Counted from the stretch's first letter, positions 27,247-35,320 are shown. The stretch: DNA of 64,000 bases from CAYRLW01 sp964425215 (GCA_964425215.1 CAYRLW010000012.1:1-64000); one strand, 5' to 3'. The notes: generated by a model not told the origin, from the letters alone. A program made the numbers and translations.

Positions 27247-28249
27247 CCTATCAGTTACCTAATAAAACGCTTGATGAAGCTGTGAGGGCGATCCAGTCGC
27301 TGGTACCTGCGGGAGTGGGCGCCTGCGGCGCGCAGGAAATGATAATGATTCAGCTTCTGCGCAGCGGCGAGTATGACGAGGATTCGGTGCTGTATAAACT
27401 GGTCAGGGACCATTACGACCTGTTTGTGCTGAAAAAATGCAGGATTTATTGGATGCCAGGCACTTAAAGCCTGAAGAGATCCGCGACCTGATATTTGAAT
27501 CTGACGATTTTATCAAACTGGCAGAAACAGCCGGATGCAGCACGGAAAAGATTATTAAAATGCTGTTTGAGGCAGGGAAAGTGCTGGACTTCAACCCCGG
27601 CAGGCGTTTCATGCCGCCATCACGTTATGTCATTCCGGAAATAATAATTCATGACAACGGTATTGTTTTGATCAACGGCGCGGTAATCATACTTGATGAG
27701 GAAAAGATAGAGCTTGTCAAGGGCATCAGCAACAGTGCGAAAATAGCCAGACAGGAAGGCAAAGTTGCCAGGGCCAGGATGCTTGAAAACGCTGTAAACC
27801 AAAGATACAGTATAATGAAAAAGATAATTAAGTTGGTTATAAAAAAACAGGAAGATTTCATATTTGGCCGTTCAGATGTGTTAAAATCACTGCTTATGAA
27901 GGATGTAGCCAAGGAAATTTTTAACGACAATGGCAGGCCAGTTGTCTCTGCCACGATATCAAAGGCGGTCGCTGAAAAATATGTGCAGATGCCGTGGGGA
28001 GATGTTGTGGCGTTCGGCAGTCTTTTCGATGACAGCGGCATAGACACAAAGCACGGCAGGATGTCGGAAGGGGAGATAAAGCAGAGGATGAGACAGATAT
28101 ACGAGGCAGAGGATAAAAACAACCCGCTGGAGGACCAGGATGAGGTTGACATGCTGAACAAGGATGGCATACCAGTAAAACTGAGGACAGTGACGAAGTA
28201 CAGGAATGAGATGGGTTTTGACAGCGCAAAAGGCAGGAAAAACAGTTAA
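27247..28249 (+). pseudogene. Sigma-54 (RpoN)-like factor, 5'-truncated and frameshifted
   Basis: The first part, read in the frame of 27138, gives LDEAVRAIQSLVPAGVGACG then QEMIMIQLL, which is the core-binding-domain motif of sigma-54 (normally IQSLDPPGVGARDLQE). After LVRDHYDLFVLKK the frame shifts by -1 at a run of six A (27433-27438) and continues as MQDLLDARHLKPEE to the C-terminus. There the DNA-binding helix-turn-helix (VVSATISKAVAEKYVQMPWG) and a degenerate RpoN box (KLRTVTKYRNE; usual ARRTVAKYRE) can be seen. The activator-interacting N-terminal region I is missing, cut at the 74-bp repeat. Programmed frameshifting is possible, but loss of the 5' end argues for a dead gene. A near-perfect sigma-54 promoter lies 1.8 kb downstream. 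Confidence 0.7.
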
Positions 28250-28272
28250 TAATTTGCGGGACAGGAGTTAAA

Positions 28273-28569
28273 ATGATAAAGTTTGAGAATGACGATGAAG
28301 GATTACAGAGGTGGTGGGATGAAAATGAAAAAAGAGCATGGGTGTTGAATCTGCCACAGAATAGTAATAAGTCAGATCATAAAGCATATATGCTTCACAG
28401 ATACGGCGGCTCTTGCTTACCACCCAATAACATGAGCGCAACCCCATTGATGACGGTGAAATATTATTAGTGGGTTGATTATGATTCTAAAACATTAATC
28501 AATGCAAGTCTTTTGGTTAGAGGAGTAAAGCCAAATAATTGCAAAATCTGTAAGCCGTTAAATGTGTGA
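28273..28569 (+). pseudogene. Unknown small protein, frame interrupted by TAG
   Basis: ATG at 28273 (GGAG ribosome site) opens 65 codons to a TAG at 28468-28470. The same frame then stays open for another 32 codons to TGA at 28567, giving WVDYDSKTLINASLLVRGVK and a CKIC pair. The continuation looks protein-like, so this may be one 98-codon gene with an amber mutation. I recognise no family. It precedes the DUF6884-like gene by 25 bp. Confidence 0.35.
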
Positions 28570-28594
28570 ATTCTGAATATAATAGGAGGTTGAA

Positions 28595-29242
28595 ATGATT
28601 GTAATTTTACAATGTGCTGGTTCAAAAAGGAAAGAACGCTTATATGTTGAAAACGGTCGGCCTGTTATATTTGTTGCGCGCCCGGATTTTGCGCCCCAGA
28701 ACACAGGTGTCACATATAAAACGCCGGATGATTATTCACTCTCGGGTAAAACATACAGGGAAGAAGTATTAAATGTTAATCTGACAGATACTAAGAAAGA
28801 ATATTTTTATACAGCTTCAAATCTTTATAGTAGTGGTCCATATGCGGAGATTTCGGAAAAATCCAAATCGCTTGGCTTTGATTTTTATATACTGTCTGCG
28901 GGCTGGGGGTTGATTAGGGGGGATTTCATGCTACCATATTATGATATAACATTTTCTTCTATACCTGAAAAATACAAAGTAAGGAAACTAAACAGTATGC
29001 ATTTTAAAGATTTCAACCAGATCAGTAAGAACAATACCGAGGACATACATGTTTTCTGTGGGGCGGCATATTTGAAATTCTTATACAGCCTAATTGCCAA
29101 TTTAAATTGTAATAAAATTATTCACCACGGCACGAATACACCGGATAAGTGCCAAGGTTTTATTTATGAAAAAAGCCCTTATAGTTATACTAATTGGCAA
29201 TATACGGCTGTATCGGAGTTTGTCGGGAGGTTAAAAAAATGA
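28595..29242 (+). CDS. DUF6884/YaaA-like protein
   Basis: This 215-residue protein has a ribosome site (AGGAGG) 6 bp before ATG. The N-terminus (MIVILQCAGSKRKERLY) and the central motif (LYSSGPYAEI..., FDFYILSAGWGLIRGDFMLP, YYDITFS) match the DUF6884/YaaA-like superfamily, in which a Cys near the start and the ILSA.WGLI block are conserved. YaaA is linked to peroxide and DNA damage; relatives occur in mobile and defence regions, but the biochemical role is unsettled. It ends with a 4-bp overlap (ATGA) onto a GIY-YIG nuclease-like gene, so the two are translationally coupled. It is AT-rich compared with the core genes. A nucleic-acid-directed function is inferred from the pair. Confidence 0.65.
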   Translation: MIVILQCAGSKRKERLYVENGRPVIFVARPDFAPQNTGVTYKTPDDYSLSGKTYREEVLNVNLTDTKKEYFYTASNLYSSGPYAEISEKSKSLGFDFYILSAGWGLIRGDFMLPYYDITFSSIPEKYKVRKLNSMHFKDFNQISKNNTEDIHVFCGAAYLKFLYSLIANLNCNKIIHHGTNTPDKCQGFIYEKSPYSYTNWQYTAVSEFVGRLKK

Positions 29243-29946
29243 AAGAATGCGAATGGTTGCATAATCAGCTTTCGAATTTGCCTTTGTTCGGTCATCCGAT
29301 TGATCTCTCTAAAATGCCAAAAAATGGTATATATTTTTTTTATGAAAATGGTGAGAATTGCAATCATACTGCTGAAAAAAAGAGAATTGTAAGAATTGGA
29401 ACCCATAAAGATGGAAATTTTTCGTCCAGGATATCCGAACACTACTGGAGCTGTGATAAAAAACTGGATTTTTCTTCCGGCCAATCAAAGATATCCGATA
29501 GAAGCATATTTAGAAAGAATATAGGAAGGGCTATTCTGAATAAAGCAGGCGATTCATATCTTAATGTCTGGAATGAAGATTTTACAACTAAGAAAAATAG
29601 GGAAGAAAAGAATTACATGAGGGATTTATTAAAGGAAGTCGCAATTGAGGGTAAAATAACGGAATATATAAGGAATAACATGAAATTCAGGTTTATTTTG
29701 TTTCCCGGTGAAAAAGAGCGGATGGGCAGCGGTGGTATGGAAAGCAGACTGATTGGTACTGTTGCAAAATGCAGGGACTGCAATGCCAGTAAAGAATGGC
29801 TAGGGAATTGGTCACCTGTTTCCAAAATACGCGAATCTGGATTATGGTTATACCAGCATCTGGATTCAATAATAATTAACGATGGAGACAAAACTATTAT
29901 TGATAAGATGATAGAAGATACAAAGGTTTTTGTTGCGGGAAATTGA
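29239..29946 (+). CDS. GIY-YIG-family nuclease-like protein
   Basis: This encodes 235 residues from ATG 29239, which overlaps the previous stop and has GGGAGG at 29225-29230; a longer frame begins at 29194 inside the upstream gene. Residues about 30-75 carry the GIY-YIG pattern: NGIYFFYENGE, then RIVRIGTHKDG, then an Arg (SSRISEHYW) at the place of the catalytic arginine. The second half (residues about 120-235) is charged and unassigned, with a CRDC pair. GIY-YIG domains cut DNA in homing enzymes, restriction enzymes and repair (UvrC). Coupled to the DUF6884-like gene in a mosaic accessory region, it could be the effector of a small anti-phage or DNA-processing module. No methylase accompanies it. 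Confidence 0.65.
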   Translation: MKECEWLHNQLSNLPLFGHPIDLSKMPKNGIYFFYENGENCNHTAEKKRIVRIGTHKDGNFSSRISEHYWSCDKKLDFSSGQSKISDRSIFRKNIGRAILNKAGDSYLNVWNEDFTTKKNREEKNYMRDLLKEVAIEGKITEYIRNNMKFRFILFPGEKERMGSGGMESRLIGTVAKCRDCNASKEWLGNWSPVSKIRESGLWLYQHLDSIIINDGDKTIIDKMIEDTKVFVAGN

Positions 29947-30031
29947 CAGTAAAGTATCAATTTTTGAATGATTTTTTGAAGCCTTGCTGGTGAAATCCCC
30001 CAAACCCCCTTATTTTATAAGCCTATTCCCA

Positions 30032-30048
30032 TGGCATTCAACTTGCAT
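30032..30048 (+). promoter_or_regulatory. Sigma-54 (-24/-12) promoter
   Basis: TGGCATTCAACTTGCAT fits the sigma-54 consensus TGGCAC-N5-TTGCA with the invariant GG and GC exactly ten bases apart. A start near 30058 would give a leader containing a 6-bp hairpin (ATAGGA/TCCTAT, 30057-30077) and the ribosome site TGGAGGTG before ATG 30090. Confidence 0.65.
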
Positions 30049-30089
30049 ATACCTCTATAGGAGGGGAATTATCCTATTGGAGGTGCTCC

Positions 30090-30449
30090 ATGTCCGAATC
30101 AGTTAGCAGTCAGTAGCCGGTTTTTGACAGTTCACCGTCCACCGTTCACTGTTCACATGTTTTTCGCCGCAACCGCTTCAGTTTCAGGGGTAAAAACCTT
30201 ACCCTATCGTCCCACGCTTTTGAACGCATGCTGGAACGCTCCTTATGCAGGACCGTACCTGAGGTCATAGGGAGAATCCATCAGGCGTTGGTAGAGGGAT
30301 TTGAGTATAAGGCTATGGGCGTCCGCAGGGGCCAGAAAGGCATGCCCAGGGAGACCGTTATAGCGCATGAAGAAATTTGCCTGCACATCAGGGAAGGCGT
30401 GATTACGACCGTAAAGTCGAATATGGCATATTTAGGAAGGTCGTGTTGA
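30090..30449 (+). pseudogene. DUF4258-like small protein, interrupted by TAG at codon 9
   Basis: ATG 30090 has a good ribosome site (GGAGGTG) and lies behind a sigma-54-type promoter, but the frame stops after eight codons (TAG 30114-30116). The same frame is open from there to TGA at 30449. Its C-terminal 80 residues (LTLSSHAFERMLERSL..., VIAHEEICLHIREGVITTV) resemble small DUF4258/RelE-related proteins with the SxHAxERMxER start. A downstream ATG at 30228 would give 73 residues but cuts into that motif. Heptad repeats occupy 30130-30157, immediately after the TAG, so insertion of repeats may have broken the gene. Confidence 0.4.
30130..30157 (+). repeat. Heptad repeat, GTTCACN type
   Basis: There are four adjacent 7-bp units: GTTCACC, GTCCACC, GTTCACT and GTTCACA. 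The sequence lies within the interrupted small gene, a few bases after its TAG codon. Confidence 0.8.
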
Positions 30450-30531
30450 GTTTACGGTTTACAATTTACAGTTAATAGCACCGGTAGTTGTCTTGTCCTT
30501 GTAATTAATCGTAAACCGTAAATCGTAAATT
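30449..30531. repeat. Inverted heptad repeats, TTTACGG / CGTAAAT type
   Basis: On the left, about 30452-30472, are tttacgg, tttacaa, tttacag. On the right, about 30510-30530, are cgtaaac, cgtaaat, cgtaaat. The two blocks are inverted, with a perfect 10-bp stem (TACGGTTTAC at 30453-30462, GTAAACCGTA at 30511-30520). They separate the DUF4258-like remnant from the ankyrin gene. Confidence 0.8.
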
Positions 30532-30545
30532 AAAAAGGAGTAAAA

Positions 30546-30803
30546 ATGTCCACCGAAGACCTAATCACATCCGCTTCCCGCGGCGATATCGCCGGCGTGG
30601 AAAAACATTTATCAGCCGAGCAACTTAAATACATGCCTGGTTTTACCTCCAGGCTGCTCCTGTACCGCGCCATGTCGTCAGGCAACCCGGAACTGGTGAA
30701 ATACCTGATCAGGAAGGGCATAGTCGGTTTCAAAGTACTTCCTCTCGTTGTGGAGGGTAAGAAATTCGTTAACGGGGAGCTCTTTGATGATGCGGTTGCT
30801 TGA
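30546..30803 (+). CDS. Short ankyrin-repeat-like protein
   Basis: This 85-residue protein has an AAGGAG ribosome site 5 bp before ATG. Residues 3-65 fit about two ankyrin repeats (DLITSASRGDIAGVEKHLS..., LYRAMSSGNPELVKYLIRKG). The frame ends soon after the second repeat, so the gene is either a mini-ankyrin protein or a truncated one. The RelE-like fragment begins about 45 bp downstream, which favours truncation. Ankyrin repeats mediate protein binding; no partner is suggested by the neighbours. Confidence 0.55.
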   Translation: MSTEDLITSASRGDIAGVEKHLSAEQLKYMPGFTSRLLLYRAMSSGNPELVKYLIRKGIVGFKVLPLVVEGKKFVNGELFDDAVA

Positions 30804-30847
30804 CCGGAAAATAAACTCTTTTTCCCGTCCACAATTATTAACAATAT

Positions 30848-30958
30848 CTCTTGGCTGGTTTCATCGGAATATACAGCACAGAGAAGCGCTCCCTGGGCAT
30901 CTGGGTCTTGCTCACAGAACCAATCAAGGTATTCTTCGGTGGCGTCGACGTCCCACAT
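30848..30958 (-). pseudogene. RelE/ParE-like toxin N-terminal fragment, copy 2
   Basis: The minus-strand frame begins MWDVDATEEYLDWFCEQDPD and matches copy 1 at 24386-24496 over its whole length. Beyond SDETSQ the frame runs on antisense to the ankyrin gene, so it is not a real continuation. Here WF is kept, closer to the family than copy 1 (RF). The assignment is tentative because only about 36 residues exist. Confidence 0.4.
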
Positions 30959-31324
30959 ATAAAAAATATGACACAGAAGAAATATGATGTCAAGTTCATA
31001 TTGCTATTACCCTTTCCCGTTATCGCGAGAAACGCGAGGGTCCGCGCTTGCTCGGAGTGGGGGGAGCGCGCGCACGCCGAACCCGATGGAACTGGGGTAG
31101 CGGCGCGGGCTCTTCGAGACCGCGCTGAGAAGGAGGTTGTACGGGTGAGGATGCGCGCGCGTGGGGGGAGCCGCGGCGGTGCCGTAGCGCCAAGGCTTTC
31201 GCGGCGGTACGCTCCGCGTACCGTATGGGGGTCCATGGTGCTCCCCCATCGATGGTTCATGGTGTTAAAAACTTAAAATTGACAATATTTTCAAAAGAGG
31301 GGTATAACTAGTCCAGGTGGTTCT
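30959..31324. other. Intergenic stretch with an extremely GC-rich block
   Basis: An open frame (30851-31276) crosses this region; the part from 30968 starts MTQKKYDVKFILLL but turns into an Arg/Ala-rich sequence with no family resemblance. Bases 31020-31260 are very GC-rich, full of gcgc and cgcg, and include a perfect hairpin (GGTACGC/GCGTACC, about 31205-31221). Both flanks are AT-rich, so the block looks foreign. The last 60 bp, again AT-rich, should hold the promoter of the phosphatase gene. Confidence 0.5.
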
Positions 31325-32704
31325 ATGTACAGCAGGACGAATGCGCTTCTTGGCGGCCTTCTTTTTATTGTATCGGCGTTGGTTTTTTCGCTTTTTTTGT
31401 ATTTATTAAGCTTGAAATTAACATTCTGGGGGATTTTCTTTATTGCCGGGAGCTTTTTTATAGCGCTTCGTCTTTTTTTTGATTTTTTTAGACAAAAAAT
31501 AGAGTTTTTTTTACAAAAATATTTTTTTATTCGCGGTGATAGCAGGTTTTTAGGAGATTTTGTAAATAAAATAAGATTCAGTTTTACTATTAGCGACTTT
31601 ATTACGGCGTTACGGGAAAGCCTGGAACAAAAAATCGATAGTACGGTTGTTTTTTTAGATATGCCAAAACGGCGGGTGATCTATAACAGTTCTACGAGCC
31701 TGGGGATGGACTCGGCACGGATTCAAGAAATTATTCGGCATTACGATGGTTGGAAAGACGGTTTTTATTATTTTGACGATAATTTGGATCTGATTTCGGA
31801 TCGTAGAAAAGCCCGGGGGTTCTTTGTCGTGTCTGGGCCCTTTCATTGTTACGTGTTTACACGGTTTATCCATAACATTGATGAGGAAATTTTCCCCCAA
31901 CTGTACAATGAATACGGCAACTTCTTAAAGCGTAACGAAACGGTAGAAAAAATGAACGCCATCGCGGCGGTTTCAAAAGAATGGTCCATGGTCGCGGAAA
32001 CTCAGCAGTCTTTTCTCCTTAAAGAGCTTCCTTCTCCTCGGGGGGTCGAGTTGGCCTCCTATTTTAAGCCCCTGGTGAATGTTTCTGGAGATTATTACGA
32101 TGTGCTTCCTCTGGATGAACATCGAACCCTGCTCGTTCTTGGCGACGTTTCGGGTAAGGGGCTTCCTGCGGCGTTGATAATGGGGATCGTGGTGAACACC
32201 ATTCGGGTCATGGAAAAAAAGGATGACCTGGTGGTTCTTGTCCGGACGGTGGACGAGGCGATTAAGGGGATGAAATTGGAGGATAAGTATACGGTCCTCT
32301 TTGTCGGTCTGTTGGATACCGAAAAAATGAGTCTTTCCTACGTGAACGCTTCTATGGCCGATCCTTTGATTATTTCCGAAACTGGGGCTGGAAGGCAAAT
32401 TAGAAGGCTCGCATCGAATTGCGGCATCATTGGTATTTTGGATTTGGATACTGTGGAGGTTAGGAAGGTTCCTATTTTTAACGGGGATGTGCTTTTAATG
32501 GCCTCCGACGGTGTTTCGGAGGTTTCCAACGAAAAGGGGATTATGTTAGGGGATACGGAAGAGTGGGGCGATTTTATTTTGGAAGAATCGGTTCGGTCGG
32601 CACAGGATTTTGTGGATCGTTTGGCGGAATTTATCCAACGCTTCGCGGGGACCTCCAAAGTGCGGGACGATATAACCGTATTGGTCGCGAAGGTCCGGGG
32701 GTAA
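31325..32704 (+). CDS. Membrane-anchored PP2C (SpoIIE/RsbU-type) serine phosphatase
   Basis: This 459-residue protein has AGGTGG before ATG. Two hydrophobic segments (residues about 8-30 and 35-55) anchor it. Residues 95-200 form an unassigned sensor-like part, whose first third is the piece copied at 24509-24643. A short coiled coil leads into the phosphatase domain (about 235-458), with metal-binding motifs VSGDYYD, GDVSGKGLPAAL, LLMASDGVSEV and RDDITVLV. RsbU-type enzymes dephosphorylate a STAS antagonist to release a partner-switch. The next genes are another such phosphatase (5 bp away) and a STAS protein, forming one regulatory operon. No anti-sigma kinase or sigma factor lies beside them. 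Confidence 0.9.
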   Translation: MYSRTNALLGGLLFIVSALVFSLFLYLLSLKLTFWGIFFIAGSFFIALRLFFDFFRQKIEFFLQKYFFIRGDSRFLGDFVNKIRFSFTISDFITALRESLEQKIDSTVVFLDMPKRRVIYNSSTSLGMDSARIQEIIRHYDGWKDGFYYFDDNLDLISDRRKARGFFVVSGPFHCYVFTRFIHNIDEEIFPQLYNEYGNFLKRNETVEKMNAIAAVSKEWSMVAETQQSFLLKELPSPRGVELASYFKPLVNVSGDYYDVLPLDEHRTLLVLGDVSGKGLPAALIMGIVVNTIRVMEKKDDLVVLVRTVDEAIKGMKLEDKYTVLFVGLLDTEKMSLSYVNASMADPLIISETGAGRQIRRLASNCGIIGILDLDTVEVRKVPIFNGDVLLMASDGVSEVSNEKGIMLGDTEEWGDFILEESVRSAQDFVDRLAEFIQRFAGTSKVRDDITVLVAKVRG

Positions 32705-32708
32705 AGCT

Positions 32709-34850
32709 ATGATCTTTACGATAATAAATTACGGTATCTTTTTCTTCCTTGCTTTCTATGGTTTTTATCTTCTTCTCCGAAGAAATGAATCCAATTTCAC
32801 CGATTTGATTTTCTATTATTGCCTGGCCGTAGCGTTGGGGGCCCTGGGTATTGGGGTTGCATTTTCGGCTATCGGTACTCCATCCCAAGGAATCGCTGGA
32901 TTTTTTATAAAACTGACCGCGGTTATGGCTTTGGGTAGCCATGTAATAGTATTTCTTTTGGCGTTAACGTTCCCTTATAAGAATTCCAAGGGACTTTTGC
33001 GGAATCTATTCGTAATTGTTTGGATACTTTTTTCGGTACTTGTTCTTTTTAGCGATAATTATGTAGGAACCCTATCCTTCGATGGGGGAATTATCCGTTT
33101 TTCCCACGGTCCCCTCTATTTTCCCCTGACCGTAGGGGGCTTTGCCCTGGGTTTGATTTCCGCGATCATCCTACTGGTTCGCTATTTTTCTCTTTCCAGC
33201 AGAATATTCAAATTACAAACGGTCATTATTACCGTTTCGATTTTTTTGGGTTACTCCATAATCTTTGCGTTAGGCATTCTTTTACCGAATTTTTTAGATA
33301 TCCCCCAAGTGTATCCCCTAATGACCCTTGGTGCGGTGCTTATGGCTGTGTTCTTAAGCTATGGAGTAACCCTTACCCGCGTTGTCGATATCGCGGGCGT
33401 TGGTCGGTCGGTGGTTTCCTTTACCCTGTATCTCCTTGTGGTGGGCGGAATAACCGGTATTTTCTATGCCCTGGGGTTTTTACTTTCGGCGGGTATCGGG
33501 TGGATCCTGCTTGTGCCTTGGGGAATTGGGGTATATGTGGTGGCCCATGCCTTAAGTTCCCTGTTACGGTCCCGGTTTAAAACCCTCTTTCAAGGGCATC
33601 GGGCCTACGCGGAAAAGTTGGAATTGGACCTTAGCCGTATCGATTATGCCCAAGGCCGGGATAGGGTTATCGATGATTTGGCCCATATACTGGAGCATGC
33701 TATTGGATGTTCTTCGGTACACCTTTTTATTGAGGATGATCAGGGACAACTAGGGCTAGTAAAGTCAATTTCAAAGGAAGCGGTTCCCTTTGAAGGCAGT
33801 ATTCCCGTTAAAACACCCTTTATCGATCTCTTACTCAATAACGATATTTCTATAATCCTTAAAACTGAAATCGTGACCAATTATAACTACCATACGGTTA
33901 AAGCGGAACTCCTAAATCTGATGGATCGATTTTCCTCCGACGCGCTTATTTTGCTCCGAACGGGTAGGGATGTGATGGGACTTCTGCTTTTAGGTTCAAA
34001 AGTAAGCGGCAGAGATTATGTGGATTATGATTTTGACGCCCTTATGCGGGTCTATGGGAAGCTTTTTGTCACCCTTTACTATTTAAAAAATATAGCCCAG
34101 GAATCCCTGGTTACCACTGTGGATCGGGAAATTGAATTTTCTGAACAGATTATCGCGTCTTTGCAGAAAAACATCGATCAGGTTACCCATCCTAACGCGG
34201 ATATCGCGTTTATCACCCGATCGGCTCGAAAGCTGGGCGGAGACTTTATCGATTTTATTCGACTATCTGCCGATAGATACATGGTTGTCATGGGCGATGT
34301 TTCGGGCCGGGGCCTTAACGCGAGTATGTCCATGATAATTTTAAAGTCCATGATACGGACCTTTGTAAAGGAAACCAAAGATTTTAAGGCCCTGATTATT
34401 AAAATCAACCATTTTGTCCGGGAGTACCTTCCCCGGGGGACCTACTTTTCCGGATTGATCGGCCTGTTCAATTTTAAGGATAGAACGCTCTATTACGTTA
34501 ACTGTGGCATCCCGGTAATGTATCTGCTCTCCGTAGCTTATAACAACCCATTTGAAATTCAGGGGAATCCCCGGGTGTTAGGTTTTGTTAAAGATATAAG
34601 CCCCTATATGAACGTGAGAAAACTTGGCTTCCGGTCGGGTGATATTTTGCTGGCTACCACTGACGGCCTTACGGACGCCGAATCCCTACGGGGTGTTAAA
34701 TTTGGCAAAGAACGGATCCAAAAAAGCTTGCTGGAAAATCGAAGCGTGTCGGCGGCTCGGATTGCCCAATTCCTTCAACAGGATGTGGTGGATTTTGTTT
34801 CCCAGGAACTGTACGACGATATTTCTATTCTTTCAATTAAGTTTTTATAG
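32709..34850 (+). CDS. Multipass membrane PP2C (SpoIIE-type) phosphatase with GAF-like region
   Basis: This 713-residue protein has about eight hydrophobic segments in residues 1-300, arranged like the histidine-kinase N-terminal 7TM sensor. A middle part (about 320-470, HAIGCSSVHLFIEDD..., ALILLRTGRDVMGLLLLGSK) resembles a GAF domain. The phosphatase domain (about 490-713) has GGDFIDF, MGDVSGRGLNASMSM, LLATTDGLTDAES and YDDISILSI, which keep the metal-coordinating Asp/Gly residues. It begins 5 bp after the previous phosphatase gene, and the STAS gene follows 48 bp later. The two phosphatases with different sensors probably act on the same STAS target. Confidence 0.9.
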   Translation: MIFTIINYGIFFFLAFYGFYLLLRRNESNFTDLIFYYCLAVALGALGIGVAFSAIGTPSQGIAGFFIKLTAVMALGSHVIVFLLALTFPYKNSKGLLRNLFVIVWILFSVLVLFSDNYVGTLSFDGGIIRFSHGPLYFPLTVGGFALGLISAIILLVRYFSLSSRIFKLQTVIITVSIFLGYSIIFALGILLPNFLDIPQVYPLMTLGAVLMAVFLSYGVTLTRVVDIAGVGRSVVSFTLYLLVVGGITGIFYALGFLLSAGIGWILLVPWGIGVYVVAHALSSLLRSRFKTLFQGHRAYAEKLELDLSRIDYAQGRDRVIDDLAHILEHAIGCSSVHLFIEDDQGQLGLVKSISKEAVPFEGSIPVKTPFIDLLLNNDISIILKTEIVTNYNYHTVKAELLNLMDRFSSDALILLRTGRDVMGLLLLGSKVSGRDYVDYDFDALMRVYGKLFVTLYYLKNIAQESLVTTVDREIEFSEQIIASLQKNIDQVTHPNADIAFITRSARKLGGDFIDFIRLSADRYMVVMGDVSGRGLNASMSMIILKSMIRTFVKETKDFKALIIKINHFVREYLPRGTYFSGLIGLFNFKDRTLYYVNCGIPVMYLLSVAYNNPFEIQGNPRVLGFVKDISPYMNVRKLGFRSGDILLATTDGLTDAESLRGVKFGKERIQKSLLENRSVSAARIAQFLQQDVVDFVSQELYDDISILSIKFL

Positions 34851-34897
34851 GGAAAGATTTTTATAGAGATATGTTTTTGAAAAGATAAGGAGCTCCC

Positions 34898-35224
34898 ATG
34901 GACCATTTAAATATAACCGAGCGGATTTCGGAAGATTACACGATTCTAGAATTGATCGGAACGATTAATTCATACACCTATAAGGACTTTCAACAAAGGC
35001 TGTATAACCTTATCGAAAAGACCAACGTGGTTTTAGATATGTCCCGGGTATCGCGGCTTTCGTCCTCCGGTTTAGGGATCCTTATGGACGCGATCAACGT
35101 AAGCGGGGAACGGAACCGGAAACTATATATCCTTAATCCCAATGAACTGGTCCGTCAGGCGATTGAAGCCACTGGATTCCCTGAATTATTTCAAAGTATC
35201 CAATCGATTCACGAAATCCGATGA
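34898..35224 (+). CDS. STAS-domain anti-sigma factor antagonist
   Basis: This 108-residue protein has an AAGGAG ribosome site. It is a complete single STAS domain: ISEDYTILELIGTINSYTYK, then VVLDMSRVSRLSSSGLGIL, where one Ser of SSSG is the position phosphorylated in SpoIIAA/RsbV proteins. It would be the substrate of the two PP2C phosphatases upstream, and in the unphosphorylated state would bind an anti-sigma kinase. That kinase is not in the window. A strong terminator follows. Confidence 0.92.
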   Translation: MDHLNITERISEDYTILELIGTINSYTYKDFQQRLYNLIEKTNVVLDMSRVSRLSSSGLGILMDAINVSGERNRKLYILNPNELVRQAIEATGFPELFQSIQSIHEIR

Positions 35225-35264
35225 AAGAGCTTTTTACGATTAAAAATTTAACCAGCCGTGAAAA

Positions 35265-35313
35265 CCCCTCGAAAAACCTTTAGACCTATGGCCCTTTGGT
35301 GTTTTTCGAGGGG
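35265..35313. terminator. Bidirectional terminator between convergent genes
   Basis: A 13-bp stem (CCCCTCGAAAAAC at 35265-35277, with its complement at 35301-35313) sits between the STAS gene and the convergent FMN reductase gene. A and T tracts flank the stem on both strands. Confidence 0.8.
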
Positions 35314-35320
35314 CTAATTA

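Noticed and set aside
30851..31276. 141-codon frame crossing the GC-rich block
   Set aside because: The first half is antisense to the RelE-like fragment and the rest is Arg/Ala-rich; no ribosome site or family support. The block is reported as sequence of unknown origin instead.
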